Positions 1 to 6,652 of a DNA stretch of 9,397 nt are shown in pieces. A program made the position numbers and the translations under genes. The first letter of the stretch is position 1; each line of letters starts with the position of its first letter. Origin of the DNA: JBBRWV01 sp038248985 (GTDB taxonomy: Bacteria > Planctomycetota > Phycisphaerae > WQYP01); contig JBBRWV010000133.1 in the NCBI GenBank assembly GCA_038248985.1, positions 1 to 9,397 on the forward strand, read 5' to 3'. The notes beneath the pieces are model-generated. The model saw nothing but the letters and a program-made list of their open reading frames with translations, was not told where the DNA came from and searched no databases.

Positions 1-387
1 ACCGAGGACAACGCCTGTGGGGCCTGTGGTGGCAGTGACGTTATTGATTGGGGCGCCGCCATAGGTGGAGCCGTTGGTGGCGATGCCGTTGACTGTTCCG
101 ATATATGTAAGGAGTGGGCTGGTACCGGTCACGCTGCCGCCCAGGGCGCTGGCGGAAGTCTTGGGGTCGAGGGTGGTGGTATTGAGGTCGGTGGCGAAGG
201 TGTACTGGGCGATGACGGCGGCATCTGCGGAGGAGGTGAAGCTGCCGAGGAGGGCCAAGGGAGCGAGGGCCACCAAGCAGTACGGTACAGATGAGCGGCG
301 TGCGTGAGAGCACCCATGCGGGCGAGTTCCTGACACGACGTTCAGATTAGGAGAGAGATGATTTTTACGAAAAATAGCGTTTCCCAT
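1..387 (-). CDS. Secreted surface-type protein, N-terminal fragment (3' end outside window)
   Basis: The frame is open from an ATG at 387 to the window edge, giving 129 codons without a stop. A GAGG lies 8 nt before the ATG. The first 39 residues are basic (RKNH, ARRSS). A hydrophobic stretch at about 38-50 (CLVALAPLALLG) and a small-residue segment SSADA-AVIAQYTF look like a signal peptide cleaved near residues 56-57. The mature part is rich in T, S, G, N and A (DLNTTTLDPKTSASALGG, TNGSTYGG). Such composition and the start AVIAQYTF resemble PEP-CTERM-anchored or autotransporter-like proteins of Planctomycetota and Verrucomicrobiota, but the C-terminal sorting signal, if present, lies beyond the edge, so this is inference. 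A GTG at 336 would give a more ordinary signal peptide length but lacks a ribosome site. Codons end mainly in C, fitting a - strand gene here. Confidence 0.72.
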   Translation of the reverse strand, partial: MGNAIFRKNHLSPNLNVVSGTRPHGCSHARRSSVPYCLVALAPLALLGSFTSSADAAVIAQYTFATDLNTTTLDPKTSASALGGSVTGTSPLLTYIGTVNGIATNGSTYGGAPINNVTATTGPTGVVLG

Positions 388-534
388 TGATCGATCCTCG
401 AAAGAGAAATTTTCCGCCATGCACGCGCATTAGCGGTACTGATCTCTCTCTCGCTCTTTTTTTACCGTCCAACCGGCCAAGGGGGGATACGCAAGCCGTT
501 GTTGCGTGGATAGTCAGGTGGTTTTTTCGGACTG

Positions 535-566
535 CCTGATCCATCCTGAATCATTCCTGATTCATT
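535..566. repeat. Three tandem 10-11-bp repeats (CCTGA boxes) with internal dyad
   Basis: Units CCTGATCCAT (535-544), CCTGAATCATT (545-555) and CCTGATTCATT (556-566) follow one another without a gap. Units two and three also form a perfect inverted repeat, TGAATCA (547-553), TTCC, TGATTCA (558-564). CCTGAT recurs at 575-580 and 683-688. One box per helical turn suggests cooperative protein binding. Which protein binds is not known from sequence. Confidence 0.5.
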
Positions 567-567
567 T

Positions 568-591
568 AGCGGGCCCTGATGGGCCTTGCTA
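568..591. other. GC-rich hairpin in divergent spacer
   Basis: GGCCC (572-576), loop TGAT, GGGCC (581-585) form a perfect 5-bp stem, extended by outer AGC/GCT pairing around an internal mismatch. No T-tract follows on either strand, so it is not a standard intrinsic terminator. It may be part of the operator cluster or a leader structure. Confidence 0.35.
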
Positions 592-666
592 ATCAGCGCT
601 GGGGAAGAAAGGGGCTTCACGCTGACAGAAGAACTATACACTGATATCTTAAGTCAGGTGGACCAG

Positions 667-699
667 TTGGCGACAATAATGTCCTGATTTGCGACAACA
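667..699. promoter_or_regulatory. Putative AraC/XylR-type operator (21-bp-spaced direct repeat)
   Basis: GCGACAA occurs at 670-676 and 691-697, exactly 21 bp apart. The extended boxes, TTGGCGACAATA and TTTGCGACAACA (667-678 and 688-699), agree at 10 of 12 positions. Tandem boxes spaced two helical turns apart are the usual target form for AraC-family dimers, including E. coli XylR. The site lies about 90-120 bp before the regulator's ATG, so it may serve autoregulation. Binding itself is inferred. Confidence 0.45.
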
Positions 700-785
700 T
701 CTTGTCTCGAATTGTTGAATTATTCATCAAAAGCGTTAGGTTTTGGCTGGATTTACGTCATGGTTCGGATATTCTGTGGGTAATT

Positions 786-1952
786 ATGATTGCGATAAAT
801 TCTGATCACAATGGAAGCACAGGACGTGAGATCCTCAATGGAGTCATGGACTTCGCCCTGCATCATCCTGGTGCGCGTTGGAAAGTGGTGGCGTATCCGT
901 GGCGTGTGGATTTTGGGCAGCCCATTGATGGTGTGCCGCTAGAGGGTCTTATCACGCATGTTTGGAGGACGGGGCGGGAGTTTGCGGACGTACAGCGGGT
1001 ACTTGACGCGAATGTGCCAACGGTATTGGTGGGGACTGCTCCAATTCCGGGATTCGACGCGCCTGCGGTGCTGGTGGATGATGATGCGATCGGGCGGGCG
1101 GCGGCGGAGTATTTTCTGTCCCGGGGATACCGCCATTTTGCGTTTGCGGGGGCGGTGCGACAGGGGGAGTCGTTCGATGATCGGCTGGCGGGGTATGCGG
1201 CGGCATTGCAGGCGAAGGGATATAACGTTTCGGTATTTGGGGGTCATCCGTGCACCTTGCCTCCGCGCGTGGTCATGGGGCCAGGAGATATGATTTCCTG
1301 GCTGCGAGAAATGGCTAAACCGGCGGCGATATTTTGCGCCAAGGATTCAATTGCGCACATGGTTACCACGGCCGCGAGCGCGGCCAAGATTGCGGTGCCG
1401 GATCAGCTTTCGATTTTGGGGGTGGACAATGATGGGGATTATCATTACGAAAACGGGGGTATTTCCAGTGTAGCGCCGCCGTTCCGGCAGGTGGGATTTC
1501 GAGGGGCGGAGTTGCTCGACGAGATGTTGAATGGCCAGGTGCCGGCGCGGATAACGCGTATTTCTTCCAACGAGATCATCACGCGCAGTTCAAGCGATGC
1601 GGTGGCGTTGCGGGATGCGGATGTGGTGGATGCGGTGCGTTACATTCGGGAGAACGCACGGGAGGGGATCGTGGTGGAGGATGTGCTGGCGAAGATTCCG
1701 TTGAGTCGGCGGACGTTGGAGCGTCGATTTCAAGCGGCATTGGGAATAACGCCCAAAGAGGAAATTCAGCGGGTGCGGGTGGAGCAGGCGAAACACCTGT
1801 TGTCGAAGTCGGCACTGTCGATACAGGAAATCGCGCTGGCGACGGGTTTTTCGCATCGCAGCCGGTTATTTGAAGCATTTAAGGCGGGTACGGGGATGTC
1901 GCCGCAGGAATATCGAACGGCGTTGCAGGGTGATGAACATGGGGGATTTTGA
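786..1952 (+). CDS. XylR-like transcriptional regulator (LacI-type sensor + AraC HTH)
   Basis: This is a 388-residue DNA-binding regulator predicted to sense a sugar or related ligand. Residues 1-265 resemble a periplasmic-binding (LacI/GalR) sensor: it opens with strand MIAINSDHNGSTGREILNGV, has VLVDDDAIGRAAAEYFLSRG near 95-115, and GVDNDGDYHYENGGISSVAP near 212-231, the family's conserved GVDND...SS[IV].P block. Residues 277-377 form an AraC-type double helix-turn-helix, with LSRRTLERRFQAALGITP and LSIQEIALATGFSHRSRLFEAF...SPQEYR. E. coli XylR has 392 residues, so the ATG at 786 gives the expected length. A TTG at 702 would add 28 residues, but it has no ribosome site and its codon follows straight after a putative operator. 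GTGGG before 786 is a weak ribosome site. Planctomycetes carry many such paralogues, so the actual inducer, xylose or otherwise, cannot be assigned. No sugar catabolic genes lie nearby. Confidence 0.92.
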   Translation: MIAINSDHNGSTGREILNGVMDFALHHPGARWKVVAYPWRVDFGQPIDGVPLEGLITHVWRTGREFADVQRVLDANVPTVLVGTAPIPGFDAPAVLVDDDAIGRAAAEYFLSRGYRHFAFAGAVRQGESFDDRLAGYAAALQAKGYNVSVFGGHPCTLPPRVVMGPGDMISWLREMAKPAAIFCAKDSIAHMVTTAASAAKIAVPDQLSILGVDNDGDYHYENGGISSVAPPFRQVGFRGAELLDEMLNGQVPARITRISSNEIITRSSSDAVALRDADVVDAVRYIRENAREGIVVEDVLAKIPLSRRTLERRFQAALGITPKEEIQRVRVEQAKHLLSKSALSIQEIALATGFSHRSRLFEAFKAGTGMSPQEYRTALQGDEHGGF

Positions 1953-2039
1953 GGGAGAGGGTGGAAATGTTGCCTTTACTTCCGGGGTGGATCGGGTTAT
2001 TTTTCAGGAAATCCCACGTCATCCTATCGGAGGCTCAAT

Positions 2040-2654
2040 ATGTCGCGCAAACTTTTAATTGCCGCCGCCTGTGCCGCAGTTGTTTCTTCGTTGGCGATTG
2101 TGGGGATGCGAGGCCCCGTGGCGATGGCGGCGCCGGAGCCGGCCGTGGTGCCGATGACGTGGGAACTGACGTTTAAGAATCAGTTGCCGGAGCGGATCGT
2201 GGTGGAAGGGAAGACGTACTGGTATGTGCGTTATACGGTCAGCAACAATACGGGCCGGGATGTGCTTTATACGCCGGACTTTGAAATAACGACGGATTCG
2301 GGGCAGGCGATTGCGGCATACAAGGATGTGCCGAAGGATGTTTTTGGGAAGATCAAGGAACTGCATGGGGCGACGCTCTTGCAGAGCCACACGGAGATAT
2401 TGGGCAAGCTGCTGCAGGGGGAAGACAATGCGAAGGATGGGGTGATCATTTTCGCCGGGTTGGAAGCGGAGGCCCGGGTGCTGAACCTTTTCATTTCGGG
2501 GATTTCGGGTGAGACGGCGGAAGTGAAGAATCCGATGAGCGGGGCGGTGGTGGTGTTGCAGAAGTCGCTGGTGCTGGAATACAGCATTCCGGGGGAAGCG
2601 GTGAGGATCGACCCGCGGCCGACGTTGAAGTCGACGAAGTGGGTGATGAAATAA
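2040..2654 (+). CDS. Exported protein of unknown function, 204 residues
   Basis: The start is clear: GGAGG at 2029-2033, 6 nt before the ATG. A basic tip (MSRK), a hydrophobic core (LLIAAACAAVVSSLAIVGM) and a small-residue region (GPVAMAAPEPA) form a signal peptide with likely cleavage near residues 28-31. There is no lipobox at the expected place. The mature domain looks all-beta: VVPMTWELTFKNQLPERIVV, WYVRYTVSNNTGRDVLYTPDFEI, and a late strand pair VVVLQKSLVLEYSIPG. The YTVSNNTGRDV pattern recalls domains that compare an oxidised or applied state with a reference, as in DUF4352-like Ig folds, but this is only a resemblance. The C-terminus (TLKSTKWVMK) is polar with no anchor. It lies 87 bp after the XylR-like gene on the same strand and could be cotranscribed, though no functional link is evident. 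I do not recognise a named family. Confidence 0.82.
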   Translation: MSRKLLIAAACAAVVSSLAIVGMRGPVAMAAPEPAVVPMTWELTFKNQLPERIVVEGKTYWYVRYTVSNNTGRDVLYTPDFEITTDSGQAIAAYKDVPKDVFGKIKELHGATLLQSHTEILGKLLQGEDNAKDGVIIFAGLEAEARVLNLFISGISGETAEVKNPMSGAVVVLQKSLVLEYSIPGEAVRIDPRPTLKSTKWVMK

Positions 2655-2704
2655 GGGGGTGTGGGGGAGAAAGGCGTGTTTTGAGAGAACCGATGGGCGG
2701 TGGG

Positions 2705-2739
2705 GATATCTGATCTACGGTATCTGATTTACGATATCT
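2705..2739. repeat. Heptamer tandem array upstream of rpmA
   Basis: Five consecutive 7-bp units, GATATCT, GATCTAC, GGTATCT, GATTTAC and GATATCT, alternate two variants, giving a 14-bp higher period. The array ends inside the -35 hexamer of the rpmA promoter, so unit changes could alter promoter strength. It has no coding potential. Confidence 0.7.
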
Positions 2740-2768
2740 TGCTCCGGGCTACCCTGTTCTGTTATACT
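2739..2768 (+). promoter_or_regulatory. Sigma-70-type promoter of rpmA
   Basis: A -35 TTGCTC (2739-2744), an 18-bp spacer and a -10 TATACT (2763-2768) lie 43 bp before the rpmA ATG. The expected start site is near 2775, giving a short leader of about 37 nt. It is the best-matching promoter in the window, as expected for a ribosomal gene. Confidence 0.65.
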
Positions 2769-2811
2769 GCCCGGCTCGAAATAACCCGGCTTGATTCAAA
2801 AGGAATATCAT

Positions 2812-3078
2812 ATGGCACATAAAAAGGGCCAAGGCTCCACTCGCAACGGTCGTGACAGCAACCCGCAGTATCTGGGCATCAAGGCTTATGCCGGGGAAGT
2901 GGTCACCACGGGTTCGATCATCGTGCGGCAGCGTGGCACGAAGTTCAAGGCGGGGAAGAACACGGCGATCGGGCGTGATGACACGCTGTTTGCGATGGCG
3001 GACGGTCGCGTGAAGTTTGCGAATTACAAGGTATCGATTGAGCCGGTGGAAGCGAAAGTAGCGGCGAAGACGGCTTAA
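2812..3078 (+). CDS. rpmA: 50S ribosomal protein L27 (bL27)
   Basis: bL27 is a large-subunit ribosomal protein whose N-terminal tail reaches the peptidyl-transferase centre. The 88-residue product begins MAHKKGQGSTRNGRDS and contains YLGIKAYAGEVVTTGSIIVR, RQRGTKFKAG and GRDDTLFAMADGRVKF, covering the whole family. The N-terminus is of the uncleaved type: MAHKK directly, without the cleaved leader found in Firmicutes. A TTG at 2791 in the same frame would add seven residues (MIQKEYH), but these are the ribosome-binding region (AAAAGGA at 2797-2803), so the ATG at 2812 is right. The C-terminal tail EAKVAAKTA is lineage-specific. It is monocistronic here, with its own promoter and terminator and without rplU (L21) or obgE, its usual partners. 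Confidence 0.98.
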   Translation: MAHKKGQGSTRNGRDSNPQYLGIKAYAGEVVTTGSIIVRQRGTKFKAGKNTAIGRDDTLFAMADGRVKFANYKVSIEPVEAKVAAKTA

Positions 3079-3135
3079 GCGTTCGGACCAGCCGGCGCGA
3101 ATCGATCCACCGCGAATAGATTCACGAAATAAATG

Positions 3136-3173
3136 AGCGATCCGCATCCCATCTGGTGCGGATCGTTTTTTTT
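3136..3173 (+). terminator. Intrinsic terminator of rpmA
   Basis: Stem CGATCCGCA (3138-3146) pairs perfectly with TGCGGATCG (3157-3165), extended by G-T and A-T pairs. A 10-nt loop separates them, and eight T residues follow (3166-3173). It lies about 60 nt after the rpmA stop codon, a textbook rho-independent terminator. Confidence 0.93.
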
Positions 3174-3174
3174 G

Positions 3175-3216
3175 CGCGGATTCCGCGGGGCGTCGAATCG
3201 ACGGGATGCCGCGCGG
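3175..3216. repeat. Cluster of short perfect DNA dyads
   Basis: Two 13-bp dyads of the same design (6-bp arms, one central base) follow each other: CGCGGATTCCGCG (3175-3187) and CGTCGAATCGACG (3191-3203). An 8-bp palindrome CCGCGCGG follows at 3209-3216. They start directly after the rpmA T-tract, between two convergent genes. Role unknown. Confidence 0.55.
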
Positions 3217-3277
3217 GCGTTGCCAGGAAGGTCGCTGCGTGGAAAGTACCCACTGAATCCGGCATAAGCAATACTAT

Positions 3278-3305
3278 TCTGGCGGCTCATGTCTGGCGGC
3301 TCATG
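3278..3305. repeat. Perfect 14-bp tandem duplication
   Basis: TCTGGCGGCTCATG occurs at 3278-3291 and again at 3292-3305 with no difference. It lies in the non-coding gap between rpmA and glnA. The period, 14 = 2 x 7, matches other arrays in the window. Confidence 0.75.
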
Positions 3306-3352
3306 CCGCAATGCTCAGAGATGTTTTGCAGGACCAGGTGGGGCGCGTAAGA

Positions 3353-3379
3353 AGGGCCGACCTTGGTGAGGTCGGCCCT
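3353..3379 (-). terminator. Intrinsic terminator of glnA
   Basis: AGGGCCGACC (3353-3362) and GGTCGGCCCT (3370-3379) form a perfect 10-bp stem with a 7-nt loop. Read on the - strand it lies 43 nt after the glnA stop and is followed by TCTTACG, only a short T-rich tract. The + strand side is followed by GGGGTC, so the - strand is the better assignment. It could also stop leftover rpmA read-through. Confidence 0.72.
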
Positions 3380-3421
3380 GGGGTCAGGCAGAAGGGTGTC
3401 GCTGCGGAGTGCCGCGGGGGG

Positions 3422-5608
3422 TCACTTGATGAAGAGCATTTCGCGGTAGGTAGGCAGCGGCCAGAGATCGTCGGCGACGACGCTTTCGAGCTTGTCACCG
3501 AGAGCGCGAACGGCGTTCATCGCGGGGATGATCGAATCACGGGAGTACTTGGCGTGATCGAAGGCATTGCCGGCGCCGGCGTGTTCGGTGGCGTGGACGA
3601 GGGCGGCGGTCTTTTTCTGGAGCTCGTTGATCGTGGAAGAAATATCTTTGAGGAGGGCTTCCTGCTCGCCGAGGTTGTTGACCCCGGCGCTCTTGACGGC
3701 GGCAAGGGAGTGGGCGATCTCGCCCTGATAGCGGATGGCGGCGGGAATGATCATGGTTTTGGCGATGAGGGCCGTCATCTGGGCTTCGACGTTGATGGTC
3801 TTCTTGTAGTTTTCGAGGAAGATCTCGTAGCGGCTGTGCACTTCGCGTTCGTTGAGGACCTTGTACTTGCCGAAGAGTTCTAGGGATTCCTTGCTGATGA
3901 GCGAGGGCATGGAATCGACGGTGTTCTTGAAATTGGGGAGGCCGCGTTTTTCGGCTTCGGCGTGCCAGGCTTCGGAGTAACCGTCGCCATTGAAAATGAT
4001 GCGTTTGTGCTGTTTGATGATGTCGCTGAGGAGGGCTTGCAGCGACTTGTTGAAGTCTTTGCCGGCCGTGATGTCGGCTTCGAGTTTGGTGGCGATGTAG
4101 TCGAGCGATTCGGCGACGATGGTGTTGAGGACGGTGTTGGGACCGGCGATGGACTGGCCGGAGGAGACGGCGCGGAATTCGAACTTGTTGCCGGTGAAGG
4201 CGAAGGGGGAGGTGCGGTTACGGTCGCCGGCGTCGCGCGGGAGTTTGGGGAGGACGCTGGTGCCGAGTTCCATGAAGCCGCCCTGCTTGGTGGAGGAGGG
4301 CGTGCCCTTTTCGAGCTGGTCGATGATGTCGTTTAGTTGTTCGCCAAGGAAGATGGAGATGATGGCCGGGGGAGCTTCGTTGGCGCCGAGGCGGTGGTCA
4401 TTGCCGGCGGAGGCGACGGCGACGCGGAGGAGGGAAGCGTATTTGTCGACGGCGCGGATGACGGCGGCGACGAAAGTGAGGAACTGGGCGTTGTCATGCG
4501 GGGTGTTGCCGGGGTTGAGGAGGTTTTCACCTTCGGCCGTGGCCATGGACCAGTTGTTGTGCTTACCGGAGCCGTTGACGCCGGCGAAGGGTTTTTCATG
4601 GAGGAGGCAGGCGAGGCCGTATTTTTCAGCGACACGGCGGAGGGTTTCCATGGTGAGCATCTGGTGATCGTGGGCGAGGTTGGAGCCCTCAAAGATGGGG
4701 GCAATTTCATACTGGGCGGGGGCGACTTCGTTGTGCCGGGTCTTGACCGGAACGCCGAGTTTGTAAAGTTCCTGCTCGGCTTCGAGCATGCAGGCGAGGA
4801 CGCGTTCGGGGATGGAGCCAAAATAGTGGTCTTCCATTTCCTGGCCCTTGGGGGGTTTGGCACCGAAGAGAGTGCGGCCGGCGTTGACCAAATCAGGGCG
4901 TGCGTAGTAGAAATTTTTGTCGATGAGGAAGTATTCCTGCTCGGCTCCGACGGTGGTGCCGACTTTTTCGGTGGGCTTGCCGAAGAGTTTCAGGACGCGC
5001 ATGGCTTGGAGGGAGATGGCGTCCATGGAGCGGAGGAGGGGGGTTTTCTTGTCGAGGGCTTCGCCGGTCCAGCTCACGAAGGCGGTGGGAATGACCAGGA
5101 CGGTGCCATTGGGGTTTTCGAGGATGTAAGCGGGGGAAGTGGGATCCCAGGCGGTGTAGCCGCGGGCTTCGAAGGTTGCGCGAAGGCCGCCGGAGGGGAA
5201 GGAGGAGGCGTCGGGTTCACCTTGGGAGAGTTCTTTGCCGGAGAATTCGAGGATGGCGTTGCCGCTGCCGGTGGGGGAGACGAAGGAGTCATGTTTTTCC
5301 GCGGTGAGGCCGGTCATGGGATAGAAGATGTGGCAGTAGTGGGTGGCGCCTTTTTCGATGGCCCAATCTTTCATGGAGGAGGCGACGGCATCGGCGATGG
5401 TGGGATCGAGGAGCGTGCCTTTTTTGATGGTTTCCTGCAGTTTTTTGAAGACGGATTTGGGGAGCCGCTCGCGTTGGGCATCTTCGCCGAAGACATTGGC
5501 GGCATAGAGATCTTTGAGCGGGGTGGTTTTGTAGCTGATGCGCGGTGCCAGGGACTTGAAGGTGGTCAGCGCGGCGATGGCAGCACTACGAGCGTTGGTA
5601 GAACCCAT
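3422..5608 (-). CDS. glnA: Glutamine synthetase type III (GlnN-like)
   Basis: It makes glutamine from glutamate, ammonia and ATP in the cytoplasm, the entry step of nitrogen assimilation. At 728 residues it has the typical GSIII length; type I has about 470 and type II about 370. GSIII enzymes form dodecamers and differ from GSI in sequence. Visible blocks in order: the GSIII-specific region SSFPSGGLRATFEARGYTAW (135-154), metal-binding GAEQEYF (221-227), RHNEVAPAQYEIAP (291-304), the glutamate/ATP-site block NGSGKHNNWS (345-354), and NRTSPFAFTGNKFEFR (464-479) with the phosphate-binding arginines. The C-terminus WPLPTYREMLFIK (716-728) is the usual GSIII end. No adenylylation-type tyrosine motif of GSI was seen. 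An AGGAG about 9 nt before the ATG (5608) supports the start. It is monocistronic, with its own terminator and a long upstream leader. No glnB, amtB or ntrBC is adjacent. Confidence 0.97.
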   Translation of the reverse strand: MGSTNARSAAIAALTTFKSLAPRISYKTTPLKDLYAANVFGEDAQRERLPKSVFKKLQETIKKGTLLDPTIADAVASSMKDWAIEKGATHYCHIFYPMTGLTAEKHDSFVSPTGSGNAILEFSGKELSQGEPDASSFPSGGLRATFEARGYTAWDPTSPAYILENPNGTVLVIPTAFVSWTGEALDKKTPLLRSMDAISLQAMRVLKLFGKPTEKVGTTVGAEQEYFLIDKNFYYARPDLVNAGRTLFGAKPPKGQEMEDHYFGSIPERVLACMLEAEQELYKLGVPVKTRHNEVAPAQYEIAPIFEGSNLAHDHQMLTMETLRRVAEKYGLACLLHEKPFAGVNGSGKHNNWSMATAEGENLLNPGNTPHDNAQFLTFVAAVIRAVDKYASLLRVAVASAGNDHRLGANEAPPAIISIFLGEQLNDIIDQLEKGTPSSTKQGGFMELGTSVLPKLPRDAGDRNRTSPFAFTGNKFEFRAVSSGQSIAGPNTVLNTIVAESLDYIATKLEADITAGKDFNKSLQALLSDIIKQHKRIIFNGDGYSEAWHAEAEKRGLPNFKNTVDSMPSLISKESLELFGKYKVLNEREVHSRYEIFLENYKKTINVEAQMTALIAKTMIIPAAIRYQGEIAHSLAAVKSAGVNNLGEQEALLKDISSTINELQKKTAALVHATEHAGAGNAFDHAKYSRDSIIPAMNAVRALGDKLESVVADDLWPLPTYREMLFIK

Positions 5609-5840
5609 GAACTTGAGCTCCTGAAAAGTGAGGACACAAAAGGAATCCGCCAGAGTCAGCGAGGCAATCCCGCTGGAGCGTGAATTTCGAAGTAATCATC
5701 CATGATCTGGGGGGATTGGTGAGAGCACTTCATCCGCCGCCCGACGCACGTAGCTTGCGAGGCAAAGAAATCGGCAAAATAGGGGCTGCGCATTGTGATA
5801 AAGGTGCGGCCTGCCGATAGTTCCTCCGTGAACCGCGCAT

Positions 5841-5869
5841 AGAATAGTCTGCAACGTGTGTACCGACAA
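5841..5869 (-). promoter_or_regulatory. Probable promoter of glnA
   Basis: Read on the - strand: -35 TTGTCG (5869-5864), a 17-bp spacer, -10 TATTCT (5846-5841). Transcription from about 5834 would leave a leader of roughly 225 nt before the glnA ATG. Such a long leader leaves room for RNA-level control, but no defined structure was recognised. A closer promoter cannot be excluded. Confidence 0.42.
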
Positions 5870-6039
5870 GATGACGGGGAGGAAAATTGGATGGAGCGAG
5901 GGGCGGTGAGTGCGGGTGGGTGTTGGGGGAATACGCTAAGTGATTGTTTGGTTTTGAGTTATGGAACGGAAGATGGCGGGACGAGGGGTGACCGAAGAAA
6001 ACTTGACGTGTTGAGGACGCGTGCATAGAAGAGTTTGTA

Positions 6040-6099
6040 TTGCACAAAAAATAGGCAACTGAGAATTGGCTAATTATTGTTGCACAATAAGTAAGCGAC
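6040..6099. repeat. Paired TTGCACAA boxes 40 bp apart
   Basis: TTGCACAA occurs at 6040-6047 and 6080-6087. The similarity runs on for 20 bp each, with 16 of 20 positions equal. The 40-bp distance is close to four helical turns, so a protein could bind both on one face. They lie 150-195 bp before the first feoA gene and may control it. The sequence does not match the usual Fur or DtxR consensus. Confidence 0.45.
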
Positions 6100-6234
6100 A
6101 GATGGGGGCGGAGCGTCAATTCGCAAAAACGATCCAACCGTTCATAAAAGTCAAAGAAATTAGGGATAGAAATCTATTGATACTGTGTCTCAATTCAGAT
6201 AGGTTACGGGGGTTGCTTACTTGATGAGGTTCTT

Positions 6235-6555
6235 GTGGCTGCGATCACTACGACTTTATACCCTGCCACTATCCATTTGGCGCTCACCGATGAAGAGGGG
6301 CGGCGGAACGCGGTGGGGGCGTCGCGGAGGGGGCTGAGGCTGACGGATTTGCAGGTCGGGGAAACGGTGCGGGTGCTGCGCGTGGCGATGAAGGATTTGG
6401 GGTGTAAAAAGCGGTTGGCGGAGATGGGGGTGGCGGAGGGGATGCGGATCAAGCTGGTGTCGAAGGCGGGCGGGCAGGTGATGATTCAGGTGGGCGGGGC
6501 GAAGATGGGATTGGGCGAGGGGTGTGCAAGCGAGATCAGCGTGATGCGGGTGTGA
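6235..6555 (+). CDS. feoA: FeoA-domain protein (first of two)
   Basis: FeoA proteins are small cytoplasmic SH3-like proteins that assist the ferrous iron transporter FeoB. The SH3-like domain covers residues 35-106: LRLTDLQVGETVRVLRV, then the KRLAEMGVAEGMRIKLVSKA core, then GGQVMIQVGGAKMGLGEGCA. Length is 106 residues against about 75-80 for a typical FeoA, because of a 34-residue N-terminal extension (ITTTLYPATIHLALTDEEG...) of unknown role. The GTG at 6235 follows GAGG by 5 nt. No better ATG is in frame, but a later GTG inside the extension could also be the true start. The gene precedes a second feoA by 97 bp on the same strand, likely one operon. Tandem feoA genes upstream of feoB are common in several phyla. 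Confidence 0.85.
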   Translation: MAAITTTLYPATIHLALTDEEGRRNAVGASRRGLRLTDLQVGETVRVLRVAMKDLGCKKRLAEMGVAEGMRIKLVSKAGGQVMIQVGGAKMGLGEGCASEISVMRV

Positions 6556-6652
6556 GCCTAGGCGGTGCTGGATGGCGCTGCTGAAGATATGGGGGCGCTG
6601 GAGAAGACTGTTGGCGTTTTTGGGAAATGGGGAGGTGGCGAGGATTTTTATT

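Larger units (their letters stand above)
388..785. other. Divergent intergenic spacer with repeat cluster
   Basis: This 398-bp spacer separates the - strand secreted-protein gene from the + strand XylR-like gene. No convincing coding frame was seen. It contains a purine-rich leader on the - strand (about 440-465), three 10-11-bp tandem repeats at 535-566, a GC-rich hairpin at about 568-591, a possible -10 (TATACA, 635-640) without a good -35, and a 21-bp-spaced direct repeat at 667-699. Such a layout fits a shared control region for two divergent genes. Confidence 0.6.
5609..6234. other. Long intergenic spacer between glnA and the feoA pair
   Basis: This 626-bp divergent region holds the glnA leader (5609 to about 5835), a probable - strand promoter (5841-5869), an AT-rich part with two TTGCACAA boxes (6040-6087) and weak + strand promoter candidates before the first feoA: TTCGCA, 17 bp, CATAAA at 6120-6148, and TTGATA at 6177-6182. 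A small dyad, ATAGA-AA-TCTAT, lies near 6164-6176. No known riboswitch or canonical Fur box was recognised. Open frames on either strand have poor coding character. Confidence 0.6.

Noticed and set aside
702..785. N-terminal extension of the XylR-like protein from TTG 702
   Set aside because: No ribosome site, a sequence unlike the sensor fold, and the ATG at 786 gives the usual family length.
4337..5683. 448-codon frame on + strand opposite glnA
   Set aside because: Antisense shadow made of G, E, D, V and F residues, caused by the C-ended codons of glnA.
5891..6028. 45-codon frame on + strand with GGGGAGG 8 nt before its ATG
   Set aside because: The ribosome site is good, but the protein is compositionally odd (many G, R, C, W), lies among the control region of glnA and has no recognisable motif.
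5730..6137. 135-codon frame on - strand
   Set aside because: Low-complexity composition (S, P, H, N), it covers promoter-like and repeat sequence, and no ribosome site or domain supports it.
6164..6182. Fur box near GATAG...CTATTGATAC
   Set aside because: Only about 7 of 19 positions agree with the standard Fur consensus; the small dyad there is not diagnostic.
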